Assembly: GCF_007923355.1 (NCBI RefSeq)
Contig: NZ_VOGO01000009.1
Coordinates: 124,001 to 188,000, forward strand
Direction of reading: 5' to 3'
Source: Falsiphaeobacter marinintestinus
GTDB taxonomy: Bacteria; Pseudomonadota; Alphaproteobacteria; Rhodobacterales; Rhodobacteraceae
Length of the DNA: 64,000 nucleotides
Shown here: one piece after another, positions 16,280 to 24,930 of the stretch
Position numbering within the stretch: the stretch's first letter is position 1
Layout: each line of letters starts with the position of its first letter
Translations under genes and position numbers: made by a program
Notes under the pieces: model-generated
What the model was told of the DNA's origin: nothing
The model's database searches: none
The model's input: only the letters and a program-made list of their open reading frames with translations

Positions 16280-17401
16280 TCAGAGCAGCGGCTGGTTGCC
16301 GTTGTTTTCGCCAAAAGCTTCTTCGCGATAAAGCCCAAGTGATCGCATGACGGGCAGGTCGTTCAGGCAAAACAAGCACGCGTCTTGCGTGCTCGACCCG
16401 TTCACATGCTCGTGCCAGGCCCATGACGGCACACAAAAGATGTCGCGCTCGGACCAGTCAAAACGTTTGCCATTGATGATCGAATGACCCGATCCTTTGG
16501 CGACGTGATACAGATAGCTGCCGGTGTGGCGATGCGCTTTGGTGTGCTCGCCCGGTCGGAGCATTTGCATTGACGCCCCCATGGTCTTCATGACCGGGCC
16601 ATTGGTGGTCGGGTTCACGTATTCCATCATCACACCGTCAAAGGGTGAGCCATCTGTCGCAGTCGCGTATTTGGCAAGCGCGTCATAGGTCGGCTCCCAT
16701 TCATATTTGAACATCGGGGAATACCCATTGTTCCAATCGCCTCCCGACGGGGTCAGCCCGGGGTTGCCCCATGTCTTGGTCATGTCATCGACGGGAAAGG
16801 CCACAGGTTCGCTGAGATCCGGGTGAACTTCGTAAAAGTTCGCTTCCAGCGCGTTGACCAGAGGAATGTCCAATCCATCCTGCCAGATGCAGGGCGTGCC
16901 CGATGCTTCGACTGCGTGCTCGTGCCATGTGCCGTTGGGCGTCAGGACAAAATCGTTCCGGCCAAGGGTCATCTTGTGCCCGTCCACCACGGTATAGGCA
17001 CCGGTCCCTTCCATGATGAAGCGAATGGCCGAGGCAGAATGGCGGTGGGCGGACGCGCGTTCGCCGGGGTTCATCACCTGCAGGCCAGCATAGATCCAGC
17101 CGACGGCGGCATGGACGTCCTGTCGCCCCGGGTTGTTGAGGTAAATGACCCGGCGTCCGGCTTTCTCAGGCGTCACCAGATCGACCGAGCGCAACACATG
17201 CGCGCGTAGATCGTTGTACCGCCAGACGACGGGGACACTTTCTGATTTGGGCTCCCACGGTTCGATCTTGTTGGCCACCGTCCACAAGGCACCAGCCTCG
17301 TATTTGATCAGGTCGTCGTAATAGGCCAGAAGCTCAGGCGTATCTTCAACATTGGCACGTCCAGCCACGTCTTCGCGATGATTTTCATGGAATCGGGACA
17401 T
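16280..17401 (-). CDS. Gentisate 1,2-dioxygenase-like bicupin
   Basis: A 373-residue two-cupin protein. The N-terminal cupin contains NPGERASAHRHSASAIRFIMEG in part and the C-terminal one PGEHTKAHRHTGSYLYHVAKG in part; the His-x-His pairs are the usual Fe(II) ligands. This is the architecture of gentisate 1,2-dioxygenase and relatives that open salicylate, 5-substituted salicylates or 1-hydroxy-2-naphthoate. I chose ATG 17401 (AGGAG 7 nt upstream) over a GTG 27 nt earlier. It leads the minus-strand catabolic run and faces the GntR gene across a promoter region with an operator-like palindrome. The exact aromatic substrate is not decidable from sequence. Confidence 0.88.
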   Translation of the reverse strand: MSRFHENHREDVAGRANVEDTPELLAYYDDLIKYEAGALWTVANKIEPWEPKSESVPVVWRYNDLRAHVLRSVDLVTPEKAGRRVIYLNNPGRQDVHAAVGWIYAGLQVMNPGERASAHRHSASAIRFIMEGTGAYTVVDGHKMTLGRNDFVLTPNGTWHEHAVEASGTPCIWQDGLDIPLVNALEANFYEVHPDLSEPVAFPVDDMTKTWGNPGLTPSGGDWNNGYSPMFKYEWEPTYDALAKYATATDGSPFDGVMMEYVNPTTNGPVMKTMGASMQMLRPGEHTKAHRHTGSYLYHVAKGSGHSIINGKRFDWSERDIFCVPSWAWHEHVNGSSTQDACLFCLNDLPVMRSLGLYREEAFGENNGNQPLL

Positions 17402-17460
17402 GGGAATGCTCCTGTCGAAATCGGTCACGGAAGGCTCTCACAGATCCCTGGTGTGATCAA

Positions 17461-17474
17461 TAATTTTCGAAAAT
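17461..17474. promoter_or_regulatory. Operator-like site TAATTTTCGAAAAT (copy 2)
   Basis: Identical to the 14-mer at 14705-14718, with the perfect palindrome at 17463-17474. It lies 60 bp upstream of the gentisate-dioxygenase start and 55 bp upstream of the divergent gntR start, so one protein could control both. The GntR/FCD protein is the most likely binder. Confidence 0.65.
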
Positions 17475-17529
17475 ATGCAAATGTTCGATTTTCCCTGTGA
17501 CGTCTGGATGATTGCTGTAGACTAGAAAA

Positions 17530-18204
17530 ATGACCCTTGCCAACAAAGCCTATGACTGTATCCGCCTCGACATCATCAAGGGTGTTCTGGCCCCGGAAAC
17601 CGCATTGCGGCTTGCGGATCTTCGGGACCGATATGGGATGGGGTTTTCACCGCTGCGCGAAGCCCTGAACCGGTTGCAATCGGAACGCTTTGTCGATGTT
17701 GCTGACCTCAAGGGGTTCCGGGTGGCCCCGTGGTCTTTGGATGAAATGAACGACGCCATTTCAACGCGGATCGAGATCGAGACCAAGGCCCTGAAAGCCG
17801 CGATTCAGCAGGGAGATGATGCGTGGGAGTCCGGCATCGTTTCGGCGCTGCACGGGTTGAACAAACAAGCCGACCGGCTGTCGGTCGGGGGCGATTTCTG
17901 GGAACTTGAGGCACGGCATTATCAATTCCATCGCGCCCTGATCAGCGCGTGCGGATCAGAATGGAAACTCAGGTTTTTCGATCAACTCTATGGGGCGACA
18001 GAACGGTATCGCATTCCGGCGTTGCTGAACCAGACCAGCGGCCCGAACCGGGACATCAAGAAGGAGCACAGCGCCCTTGCCGAGGCTGTTCTGGATCGCG
18101 ACGCAAGGGGGGCGTGCAGCAAGCTTCAGGCGCATTACAAGAGCACCGCAGATTGGATCACCCGCCAGATGAAAGACCCCGATGCACAGGTCAGCCTGTC
18201 CTGA
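17530..18204 (+). CDS. GntR-family regulator (FCD domain)
   Basis: A 224-residue protein with an N-terminal winged helix typical of the FadR/VanR branch (IIKGVLAPETALRLADLRDRYGMGFSPLREALNRLQSE in part) and a C-terminal all-helical FCD ligand-binding domain (ARHYQFHRALISACG). FCD regulators bind organic acids, commonly pathway intermediates, and repress the adjacent operon. It is divergent from the gentisate-dioxygenase operon, and a 12-bp palindrome lies between them and again before the nicX-like gene. It is thus the probable regulator of both halves of the catabolic island. Confidence 0.9.
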   Translation: MTLANKAYDCIRLDIIKGVLAPETALRLADLRDRYGMGFSPLREALNRLQSERFVDVADLKGFRVAPWSLDEMNDAISTRIEIETKALKAAIQQGDDAWESGIVSALHGLNKQADRLSVGGDFWELEARHYQFHRALISACGSEWKLRFFDQLYGATERYRIPALLNQTSGPNRDIKKEHSALAEAVLDRDARGACSKLQAHYKSTADWITRQMKDPDAQVSLS

Positions 18205-18217
18205 GGCGGGCGGTCTA

Positions 18218-18537
18218 TGTTGTAAACTCGCGGATCACCTGACTGTGAATCCCGGAGATAAAATGTCCAGTGAATCGGTTGGATGATCTGACTGTCGCGG
18301 AGCAGAATTCCGCATTCTGACATCCTCAGGCTGGTCGCGTTTGGGATGGGCATTGCGATACTCACGGAAACGGTGGCTGACACTCTGGCCCCTGGACTGA
18401 AGCTGATTGCGCTGGAGGGCGTTTCAGACAGCCTTGATACGATTGCGGGCTGGAGAACAGACCAGAGCAATAGCGCAAAGGACCATTTCATCTCATTTCT
18501 GAAGGGTACGCTGCCGGAACAGCCCGACATCGCTTAG
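18218..18537 (+). pseudogene. Decayed LysR-family regulator, C-terminal remnant
   Basis: From about 18292 one frame reads SDILRLVAFGMGIAIL, then TETVADTLAPGLKLIALEGVSDSLDTIAGWRTD in part and HFISFLKG. This is the typical end of a LysR effector-binding domain. Just upstream, another frame reads LADHLTVNPGDKM then hits a stop, consistent with the preceding part of the same domain after a frameshift. No helix-turn-helix or start region remains. It lies right after the gntR gene, so it may be a lost co-regulator of the catabolic island. Confidence 0.5.
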
Positions 18538-18668
18538 CGTCAAGCCGTTTGTTTCATGGGTGCGGTCCGAAAGGCCCAGCTTTGCGAGATGAAAGAAGCG
18601 GGTCCTGAACCGGGGTCGATGTGATCTGGTTTTTAGGCGTGACCGATGTCAGTTTCAAAGTACCCGCC

Positions 18669-19391
18669 TTACGCTTCTGCATGCCGGGTAAGCAGTTTCC
18701 TGTAAGCGGCTGCAAGTTTCACATTATGACGTTCAAGCGGTTGCAGGATCTGAACGATTTCATCGTCATATCCGCTGTCCGAGATACTGATCCTGCGCCC
18801 GTCTTTCAGTTCAAGCTCCATACCGGTACGATCGCGGGCCAACAGCAGCGATCCGGCGCCACCATACTGCCCTTTCGCGATCATGAATGGCACAAAAACA
18901 TAAAGCCATTTCGGCAGGCCTCGCTTATACCGGCGCACTGATTTGATGGTGTCAAAAGCAACGTTTCGTTGAGAGAACGCCGACGAAATTACATATTCTT
19001 TGGTTTTGACCAAGATCCAATAGCTGGCGTGCAGCGCCCCGATAACCCAGAGGCTGGATGAGACCAGCCCCATGGGCCATAGCACAACGGACGAGGGATG
19101 GATCGTGCCCCAATGTGGCTCGCTCATGGCGGCCCAGATCGGAAAAACGAAGAACAGCGACGACAGCACAAACCCGATCCAGTCAGGGCCGACCTGCGTT
19201 GCACCGGCATCGTATCGAAGCGCATTCTTCGGCGCCTGAACGGCAGGAAGGTACACGTAAACAGCAACCGAAAGTGCACCCAGAGCAAGTGCCAAGCCAT
19301 ACGCACTGCGCCCAACCATGCTTAACCCGGCAATCAGCGACGCCAGGACGACAATCCGTCGAAAAAACTCTCTCCGGCCCATTCTGGTCAT
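18669..19391 (-). CDS. Membrane protein of unknown function
   Basis: A 240-residue protein with about four hydrophobic segments in the first 140 residues (for example VVLASLIAGLSMVG, LALALGALSVAVYVYL, IGFVLSSLFFVFPIW, MGLVSSSLWVIGAL). A soluble C-terminal region (SLLLARDRTGMELELKDGRRISI) looks like a small PH-type beta domain. I chose ATG 19391 (AGGGGGG upstream) over an earlier in-frame ATG that has no ribosome-binding site. I do not recognise the family. It diverges from the secreted-protein pair that follows. Confidence 0.65.
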   Translation of the reverse strand: MTRMGRREFFRRIVVLASLIAGLSMVGRSAYGLALALGALSVAVYVYLPAVQAPKNALRYDAGATQVGPDWIGFVLSSLFFVFPIWAAMSEPHWGTIHPSSVVLWPMGLVSSSLWVIGALHASYWILVKTKEYVISSAFSQRNVAFDTIKSVRRYKRGLPKWLYVFVPFMIAKGQYGGAGSLLLARDRTGMELELKDGRRISISDSGYDDEIVQILQPLERHNVKLAAAYRKLLTRHAEA

Positions 19392-19561
19392 TCTGTGCCC
19401 CCCTGCCTGAAATCGGTATGCAGATGGGGCAAGCCCGGCAATGACATGCATCAAATGTCATGTTTTCCCGACCGTCGCGGGCCGCTTTCGGGTTGATCTG
19501 CATCATTGCCGGTCAGGTCTGACGCCGACAAACTTCGTCAAAGAAATGAGGTGTCTACGCC

Positions 19562-21382
19562 ATGATGAGTCTCAGCAGATATTGTCGGACTGCGCTTTTA
19601 TCTGCGATGTGTCTTTTGGCGTCGCCCGTCGCCACACAGACCCTTCAGGACAGCTTCGGATCGCTGATCCAGCCCATCACCAAAGGCAGCGGCCCATCCG
19701 AACACATCACCGGCTTCAGGGCGGCTTCGGATGCGGCCCAGAAGCGGCTGGACGACGACACTGTCGGCCAGCTGGGGCGGGCGCTGATTTCCCAAAGTGG
19801 GGCGGCGCAGCGCGAAGCCGAGCTGAACCTTGGCATCCAGATCCTTGGCGATACCCAAGGCAGCTTTGGCGCGCTTGGCACGTTGGCCGAGCATGCGTTG
19901 TGGGTCGAGTCATTTGGCGACGTGAACAACGCGATGAACAATATCGGGCTGGTTCTGGCGCTGGCCCAGGTTGCGCGCGATGGCTGGAACGGCAATGATT
20001 CCGCTGCGCTGACCGGTGGCATCAAGGCTTGGATGAACTTTGTTGTCGGGCGGTTTGGAACCGGGGCGATGCAGATCGGGTCGGTCGCGGTCTTTGTCGT
20101 CGACGTTACCCTGCGGGAATGGCAGTCGGGACTAAGCGCGATCGCCAACGACCTTTGGACTTGCCGCTATCTGGCTTGGTATCAGGAACATCCGCGCAAG
20201 ATCAGCGAATGGACGGAGGAAGCCTGGAAGCTTTACCTGGCATCTGAAAAGGACGGGCAGGCGGCCTATGCCACCTATATCGACGCGATGTTGAACAGTT
20301 GGGTTCACCGCGCCTTTCTTGACCCCGAAATTGCCACCTATGGCAACTGCGGCGGGTCTTCGTTTGGCGGGCGGTCCTATATCGAAGCGGCGATTGAGGC
20401 CGAGAACAAGGCCGTTCTGCAAAAGATGCTTGCTGACAAGGTCATGCCGATCATCGGAGCGCGCGCCTGGGACCGGACGCTAAAGGCGCAGGTTCGCGAT
20501 GCTGAGGCAAGTCTGATGCCCAAGCTGAACAGAACCGTAACGCTTGAGGTTACGGCCTATGGCTATCCCGGTGGCACGCAGGTGGTGATGCCGTTGCCTG
20601 CGGGTGGGGAGTGGAAGGGGAAGCTGCGTGACGATGGCACGTTCAAAGCCGCATTGACGCGGTTTGCGATCCTCAAGGCCAGGTTCCCGGACAAGCTGCG
20701 CCTTGAGGGCCCTGAGGGCCCCGAAGAACGCGGGCTAATCCTGAAGGGGGACAAATTGGTGGCCATGTTCGGCACCCCCGAAACGCCCATTGTCACCCGT
20801 TTTACCCTGTCCGAGCACTCCGGAAGTTGCACAATCAAGCGTATTTCCAAAGATGGTACGGTCAGTCAGGAGCAGATTGACGACCCGGCACACCCGGATC
20901 AAGCGGTCGATTTCGCGATCCTCAGAACCGGGGCCTGGGTGTTTGGTCAATATGCGCCCGACACCGGTTGGAAAACCACCTCTCCGGCGCTGGGCACAGG
21001 CGATGCGATCGATTTCGGAGCCCCCTATTTCGACCGCATCTCGGGGTTCAGCAACTGTGACATGGGCTTTTTGACAAACAGCCAGATCGTCGAAGGCACC
21101 TGTCGTGTTACCCGTTATGACGAAAAGCAGGTCAGTGCCAGAACCTGGATTCAGAGAACATGCACAGCGCCCGCATCGCTTGAACTGGCCGGCTTTTTTG
21201 CTTCGGTCATGACCGGAGAGATGACTTGGTACCCGCTGGATGGGCCGGAAGGCGCAATGCTTGTCCAGATCCTGAATATGGGTCTGCAGAAGGGGTTCTC
21301 GGGCGGCGCGCCGGACCTTTCTGGTCAGAATATGTTTCCCGGCATGCCGTCCGTGCCGCCCGTTTCCGGAGAGAGCGAATGA
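19562..21382 (+). CDS. Large secreted protein of unknown function
   Basis: A 606-residue protein with a signal peptide (LLSAMCLLASPVATQ). The N-terminal half is helical (ASDAAQKRLDDDTVGQLGRAL; AWMNFVVGRFGTGAMQIG, possibly amphipathic). The C-terminal half is beta-rich with several Cys residues (GSCTIKR, SNCDMGF, EGTCRVTR, QRTCTAP) that may form disulphides in the periplasm or outside the cell. I do not recognise a family. The stop overlaps the start of the next secreted-protein gene (ATGA), so the two products are coupled and probably act together at the envelope. Confidence 0.65.
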   Translation: MMSLSRYCRTALLSAMCLLASPVATQTLQDSFGSLIQPITKGSGPSEHITGFRAASDAAQKRLDDDTVGQLGRALISQSGAAQREAELNLGIQILGDTQGSFGALGTLAEHALWVESFGDVNNAMNNIGLVLALAQVARDGWNGNDSAALTGGIKAWMNFVVGRFGTGAMQIGSVAVFVVDVTLREWQSGLSAIANDLWTCRYLAWYQEHPRKISEWTEEAWKLYLASEKDGQAAYATYIDAMLNSWVHRAFLDPEIATYGNCGGSSFGGRSYIEAAIEAENKAVLQKMLADKVMPIIGARAWDRTLKAQVRDAEASLMPKLNRTVTLEVTAYGYPGGTQVVMPLPAGGEWKGKLRDDGTFKAALTRFAILKARFPDKLRLEGPEGPEERGLILKGDKLVAMFGTPETPIVTRFTLSEHSGSCTIKRISKDGTVSQEQIDDPAHPDQAVDFAILRTGAWVFGQYAPDTGWKTTSPALGTGDAIDFGAPYFDRISGFSNCDMGFLTNSQIVEGTCRVTRYDEKQVSARTWIQRTCTAPASLELAGFFASVMTGEMTWYPLDGPEGAMLVQILNMGLQKGFSGGAPDLSGQNMFPGMPSVPPVSGESE

Positions 21383-23997
21383 CCTGTTTTTCTGCCCGAC
21401 TTACCTGTCTCGTCCTTGCAATCGCCTTGTTCGGTGTTCCGGGAATTGTCGGGGCGCAGGCTGAGGATGACTATGATGCCTTCGGGATTGTCGACGACAG
21501 TGCCACGATTGATCCTGCCGCCCCGGAAGGCTCTGGGATGGCTCCGCCGTTACCTGTGCCATTGACCGAAGACGCCGCAGCACCGGTCGCACCGGATCCG
21601 GGCCTTTCGGGCGTTGAGGCGGTGCCCGTGGCACAGCCGCCGTCAGACTGGCAACCGTTCAGCTTTGCCGAAGTCACCGCATGGATGCCGCCAGATTTTG
21701 TGGCCATGCAGGAAGACGACGAAGGTGAACTCTATTTCGGCGGCGACAAGGCCAAGCTGACGGGCCTTGGCTTTGGGGTCATTCTGATGCCCTCGGACGA
21801 AGCCGAAGAGATGCCGCCCAACACACAGCAACTGTTGGACAAACAGGTCAGTCTAGACGGTCAGGCTATGCGGTGGCGCGAACTTGAGATTGAGGAAGGC
21901 GATTTGAAAATGTCGCTGATCATGATCAGCCGCCCACGCCCCACCGAACCCGACCTGACAACCACTCTGATCGCCACCGTTTACAACATGCCAATGGAAC
22001 AGGGCCGTGATGTGCTGAACGCCATTTTGGGAACTGTGCGGGTCGGAACACCGCCGCACCCGGGCCAGATTGGCGAAGGCCTGAATGGGCTGGTCGGCTA
22101 TGACGTGCCGAAAGACTGGCGTATCAATGCCGGGCCAGAGGCGCGTCGGATCGGTTTCTGGCCACGCGGCTATTCCGGCTATGTCGTCTTTTCACGCGGT
22201 CTTGCCGTGACCGGAGACGGCGGCGCCGACGAAGATGTTCCCGCCGGTGTCGCGCCGGTGCCAGCCGAGATTTACGGCCAGCCTGCGGATCTTTTCAGCT
22301 GGACGCAGGATCAGGCCGAATTTTACGTGGGCACCAGATTGGTGAAGGGGCGGATGGCCTATTATCGGCTGAACCAGTGCCTTGACGGCGAGCGGCTTGC
22401 GGTGATGATCGCAGGTGCCCCCGATGTTATTGATGCGGAAGAATTTCGCGCGGTGCTGCGCAAATTCACTCTGAACCTGCCGTCGGAGTTGACGCCGTGT
22501 CCGGATACGCCCGCAGCCACAACGCAGGTGATCCCTGCGCCGTCCGTTACTGACACCGCCGCCCAACCGCCTATCACCGGGACAGCCGTCGACGTTCGGG
22601 GCGTAACCTATATTCTGCCCGAGGGCTGGACCGCGCAGTATGACAGCCCCGGTGACAAGATATTTGCCAGCCCCGACGGGCGCTGGACGCTGCTGTCTTT
22701 CTGGTGGTTCCCGGACGAACCGTTGCTGGGGTACGACGATATCAAAAAGGTCGAGAACCTGGTTGTTGACCACGAGCCGGTAACCCGGATCCACATCGCG
22801 ACAATGAACGCGCAGTCGATCCAGAACGTCACCGAACGCGCGCGGAGCAATGGCGACCGGTTTATCTTTACGCTGGAAGGTCGCGGAGTCGACGAAGCTG
22901 AACTTCAGATGATGCACGACAAGTTGGTCGCTAACCTGCATCTTCAGGGCGGTTTTGATCCCTCAAAACGGGTGGATCCCATGGCCGAGGCGACAACGTC
23001 GGCCCCGACGATCACCCCTGTGGTCGCCCCCAAACTTGTGGTGACTGCGCCAGTTCCGGTCGGTGTCTTGGTCGATTTTGCAGACGGGGTACAGGGCTGG
23101 ACCGGAGAGTATGCCAACCTAACCGCGCGTCGCGACGGCGGGCCGAACGGAACCGGTGTGCTGGAGATTTATACGCCTGGGGATGGTCAGGACGGCTATC
23201 TGATCGCACCCGACCGTCTGCTGGGCGACTGGTCTGGAAATGACCGCTTGCGGGTGACGATCAAAACCGAAAACGGACGCTATTTTGATGCGTTCGAAGA
23301 AGAGGCTTACGGTGACATCTATCTGGCTAACGGCCCCTTGACCGCCGCAATCGCCTTTCCGACGCGGGTCAGTGCCGACTGGACAACCAAAGAGGTATCT
23401 TTCGACGGTACGGGTTGGGTATTGGGCGGTGGCGCGGGTTCGGTTGCCGAGGTGATCGCCAATGTCACCGATTTCCGCATTCGTGGCGAGTTTCTGATCG
23501 GCAATGCCACTGCTTGGCTGTCGTCGGTAGAGTTGATCGGCAGTGCCGCTGTTACTCCGGTCGCTGCTCCGAAACCCGGAGGTTGGAGCATCTACCAAAA
23601 TCCCCGCTTCGGCACCCGGATCGACTATCCATCGGGTCGGTTCCATGCGTTGCCAGCACCAGAGAACGGAGACGGGCGAACCTTTGAAACAGCAGACGGT
23701 CGTATGCGGTTTCTGGTCTTTGGTCAGAACCAGATTGACGGTTTGGACGCCCGGGCGATGATGGCGCGTGATCGGGACTGGGGCAGCTATGACCAAGTCA
23801 CCTACCAGACGTCAGGCAGCGGTTGGTACGTGATGACGGGCTACGTCGGCAACAAAATCTTTTATCGCAAGGTGGTGATCGATAGCAGCGCCGGGGTGGT
23901 GCATGTGTTCGAGATCACCTATCCGAAAGCCGCCCGCGCCAGCTTGGATGCCGTTGTCACGCGCATGTCCAAATCTTTCGGCCACCAAACCCCGTGA
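21379..23997 (+). CDS. Large secreted protein with repeated profilin-like units and a laminin-B-like domain
   Basis: An 872-residue exported protein (signal peptide LAIALFGVPGIVGAQA). At least three similar segments can be seen, near residues 90-280, 410-530 and 735-870. Each has a pattern like 'PxGW... ...GR.T.LSFWWF' and an ending such as VHVFEITYPKAA. Between the last two lies a domain (VLVDFADGVQGWTGEYANL ... DWSGNDRLRVTIKT ... DFRIRGEFLIG) that resembles the bacterial laminin-B type carbohydrate-binding fold. Pro/Ala-rich linkers separate the parts. The start ATG overlaps the previous stop. The longer open frame upstream is inside the preceding gene and was rejected. Function unknown; surface binding is a guess. 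Confidence 0.65.
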   Translation: MTCFSARLTCLVLAIALFGVPGIVGAQAEDDYDAFGIVDDSATIDPAAPEGSGMAPPLPVPLTEDAAAPVAPDPGLSGVEAVPVAQPPSDWQPFSFAEVTAWMPPDFVAMQEDDEGELYFGGDKAKLTGLGFGVILMPSDEAEEMPPNTQQLLDKQVSLDGQAMRWRELEIEEGDLKMSLIMISRPRPTEPDLTTTLIATVYNMPMEQGRDVLNAILGTVRVGTPPHPGQIGEGLNGLVGYDVPKDWRINAGPEARRIGFWPRGYSGYVVFSRGLAVTGDGGADEDVPAGVAPVPAEIYGQPADLFSWTQDQAEFYVGTRLVKGRMAYYRLNQCLDGERLAVMIAGAPDVIDAEEFRAVLRKFTLNLPSELTPCPDTPAATTQVIPAPSVTDTAAQPPITGTAVDVRGVTYILPEGWTAQYDSPGDKIFASPDGRWTLLSFWWFPDEPLLGYDDIKKVENLVVDHEPVTRIHIATMNAQSIQNVTERARSNGDRFIFTLEGRGVDEAELQMMHDKLVANLHLQGGFDPSKRVDPMAEATTSAPTITPVVAPKLVVTAPVPVGVLVDFADGVQGWTGEYANLTARRDGGPNGTGVLEIYTPGDGQDGYLIAPDRLLGDWSGNDRLRVTIKTENGRYFDAFEEEAYGDIYLANGPLTAAIAFPTRVSADWTTKEVSFDGTGWVLGGGAGSVAEVIANVTDFRIRGEFLIGNATAWLSSVELIGSAAVTPVAAPKPGGWSIYQNPRFGTRIDYPSGRFHALPAPENGDGRTFETADGRMRFLVFGQNQIDGLDARAMMARDRDWGSYDQVTYQTSGSGWYVMTGYVGNKIFYRKVVIDSSAGVVHVFEITYPKAARASLDAVVTRMSKSFGHQTP

Positions 23998-24036
23998 CGC
24001 TGCCAGAAGCCGCATCACCAACACATTTAGCGGGTG

Positions 24037-24930
24037 TCATGGCCGATCGATGATGAAATCCGGGTAAATTCCTGCGGCATCAATTGAGGTGGTGACGTCT
24101 GATCCGGCGAAGAACCCATAGCCTGAGATGAGGGCCGTTTTTACACCGGCAACCTGCCCGCCAAGGATATCTGTGTGCAGGCTGTCGCCGACCATCACAA
24201 TGCGCTTGGGGTTCGGGTGGTCCAACTGGACAAAAGCAAGATCGAAAATCGTCCCAAAGGGCTTTCCGAAGAACTGAGGAACCACGCCGGTCTGGTCTGC
24301 CAGGCGATGCGCAAAAGCCCCCGGTTCGGTAGAAAAGCCTGTTTCGCGGGGGGCCACGATATCGGGGTTTCCAACATAGACCGGACGTGGGTGTGCGATC
24401 AGCGTGGCCTCAAGCAGGGCCTGACGCTGTTCCGTCCAGGCAGCGCTGCCGATCAACAAAAACGCCTCGGCGGCCTCATAGGCGGCAAGATCATCCGCAA
24501 GATAGGTCACGTTCAGGTCTTCCAGATCTGCGCGCCCAAGGCTTTCGGTTGCCATCATGCCCCAATGGCGGGCAGGTTCAGACCTTAACCCATGCAAAAG
24601 CGCTTTGCGGCTGGTGATGACGTCTTCGGGCGCAAAGTCATACCCAAGACGCTTGTACTTTTCCATCAGGTTGGCGTGGGGAAACCCGGCTGCGTTCGAA
24701 ACGATCAGGACCCGTTTGCCTGCTTTCTGCAAACCCGCCACACGGTCCGGAACGCCGGGAATGGCGGTTTCACCAATGTTCAGCACCCCGAAGGCATCAA
24801 GCAGAAAGGTATCGACCTGATCGGCCAGCGCGTCGAGGTTTGGCAGTCGCACGCACGCGCCTCGGCCCGAGGGCGCAGGCAGCCGCTGGCGGACGTTTTC
24901 GTAAGCGGCAAACGCCTCGGCGAGGTTCAA
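24037..24930 (-). CDS. HAD-superfamily class IIA hydrolase
   Basis: A 297-residue HAD phosphatase-like protein. Motif I is FLLDAFGVLN, motif II VSNAAG, motif III Lys in FFGKPFG, and motif IV VMVGDSLHTDILGG, with a large C2 cap between II and III as in class IIA (NagD-like, TIGR01459 type). I chose TTG 24930: GGAG lies 7 nt upstream and it overlaps the phnE stop (TTGA). The earlier GTG at 24963 has no ribosome-binding site and would overlap phnE by 37 nt. Coupling to the phosphonate-type transporter suggests it removes phosphate from an imported compound; substrate unknown. Confidence 0.82.
   Translation of the reverse strand: MNLAEAFAAYENVRQRLPAPSGRGACVRLPNLDALADQVDTFLLDAFGVLNIGETAIPGVPDRVAGLQKAGKRVLIVSNAAGFPHANLMEKYKRLGYDFAPEDVITSRKALLHGLRSEPARHWGMMATESLGRADLEDLNVTYLADDLAAYEAAEAFLLIGSAAWTEQRQALLEATLIAHPRPVYVGNPDIVAPRETGFSTEPGAFAHRLADQTGVVPQFFGKPFGTIFDLAFVQLDHPNPKRIVMVGDSLHTDILGGQVAGVKTALISGYGFFAGSDVTTSIDAAGIYPDFIIDRP

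Noticed and set aside
22192-22941. Long minus-strand open frame (249 codons)
   Set aside because: It lies wholly inside the secreted 872-residue protein gene, which has a signal peptide and consistent domains. The antisense product has no recognisable features.
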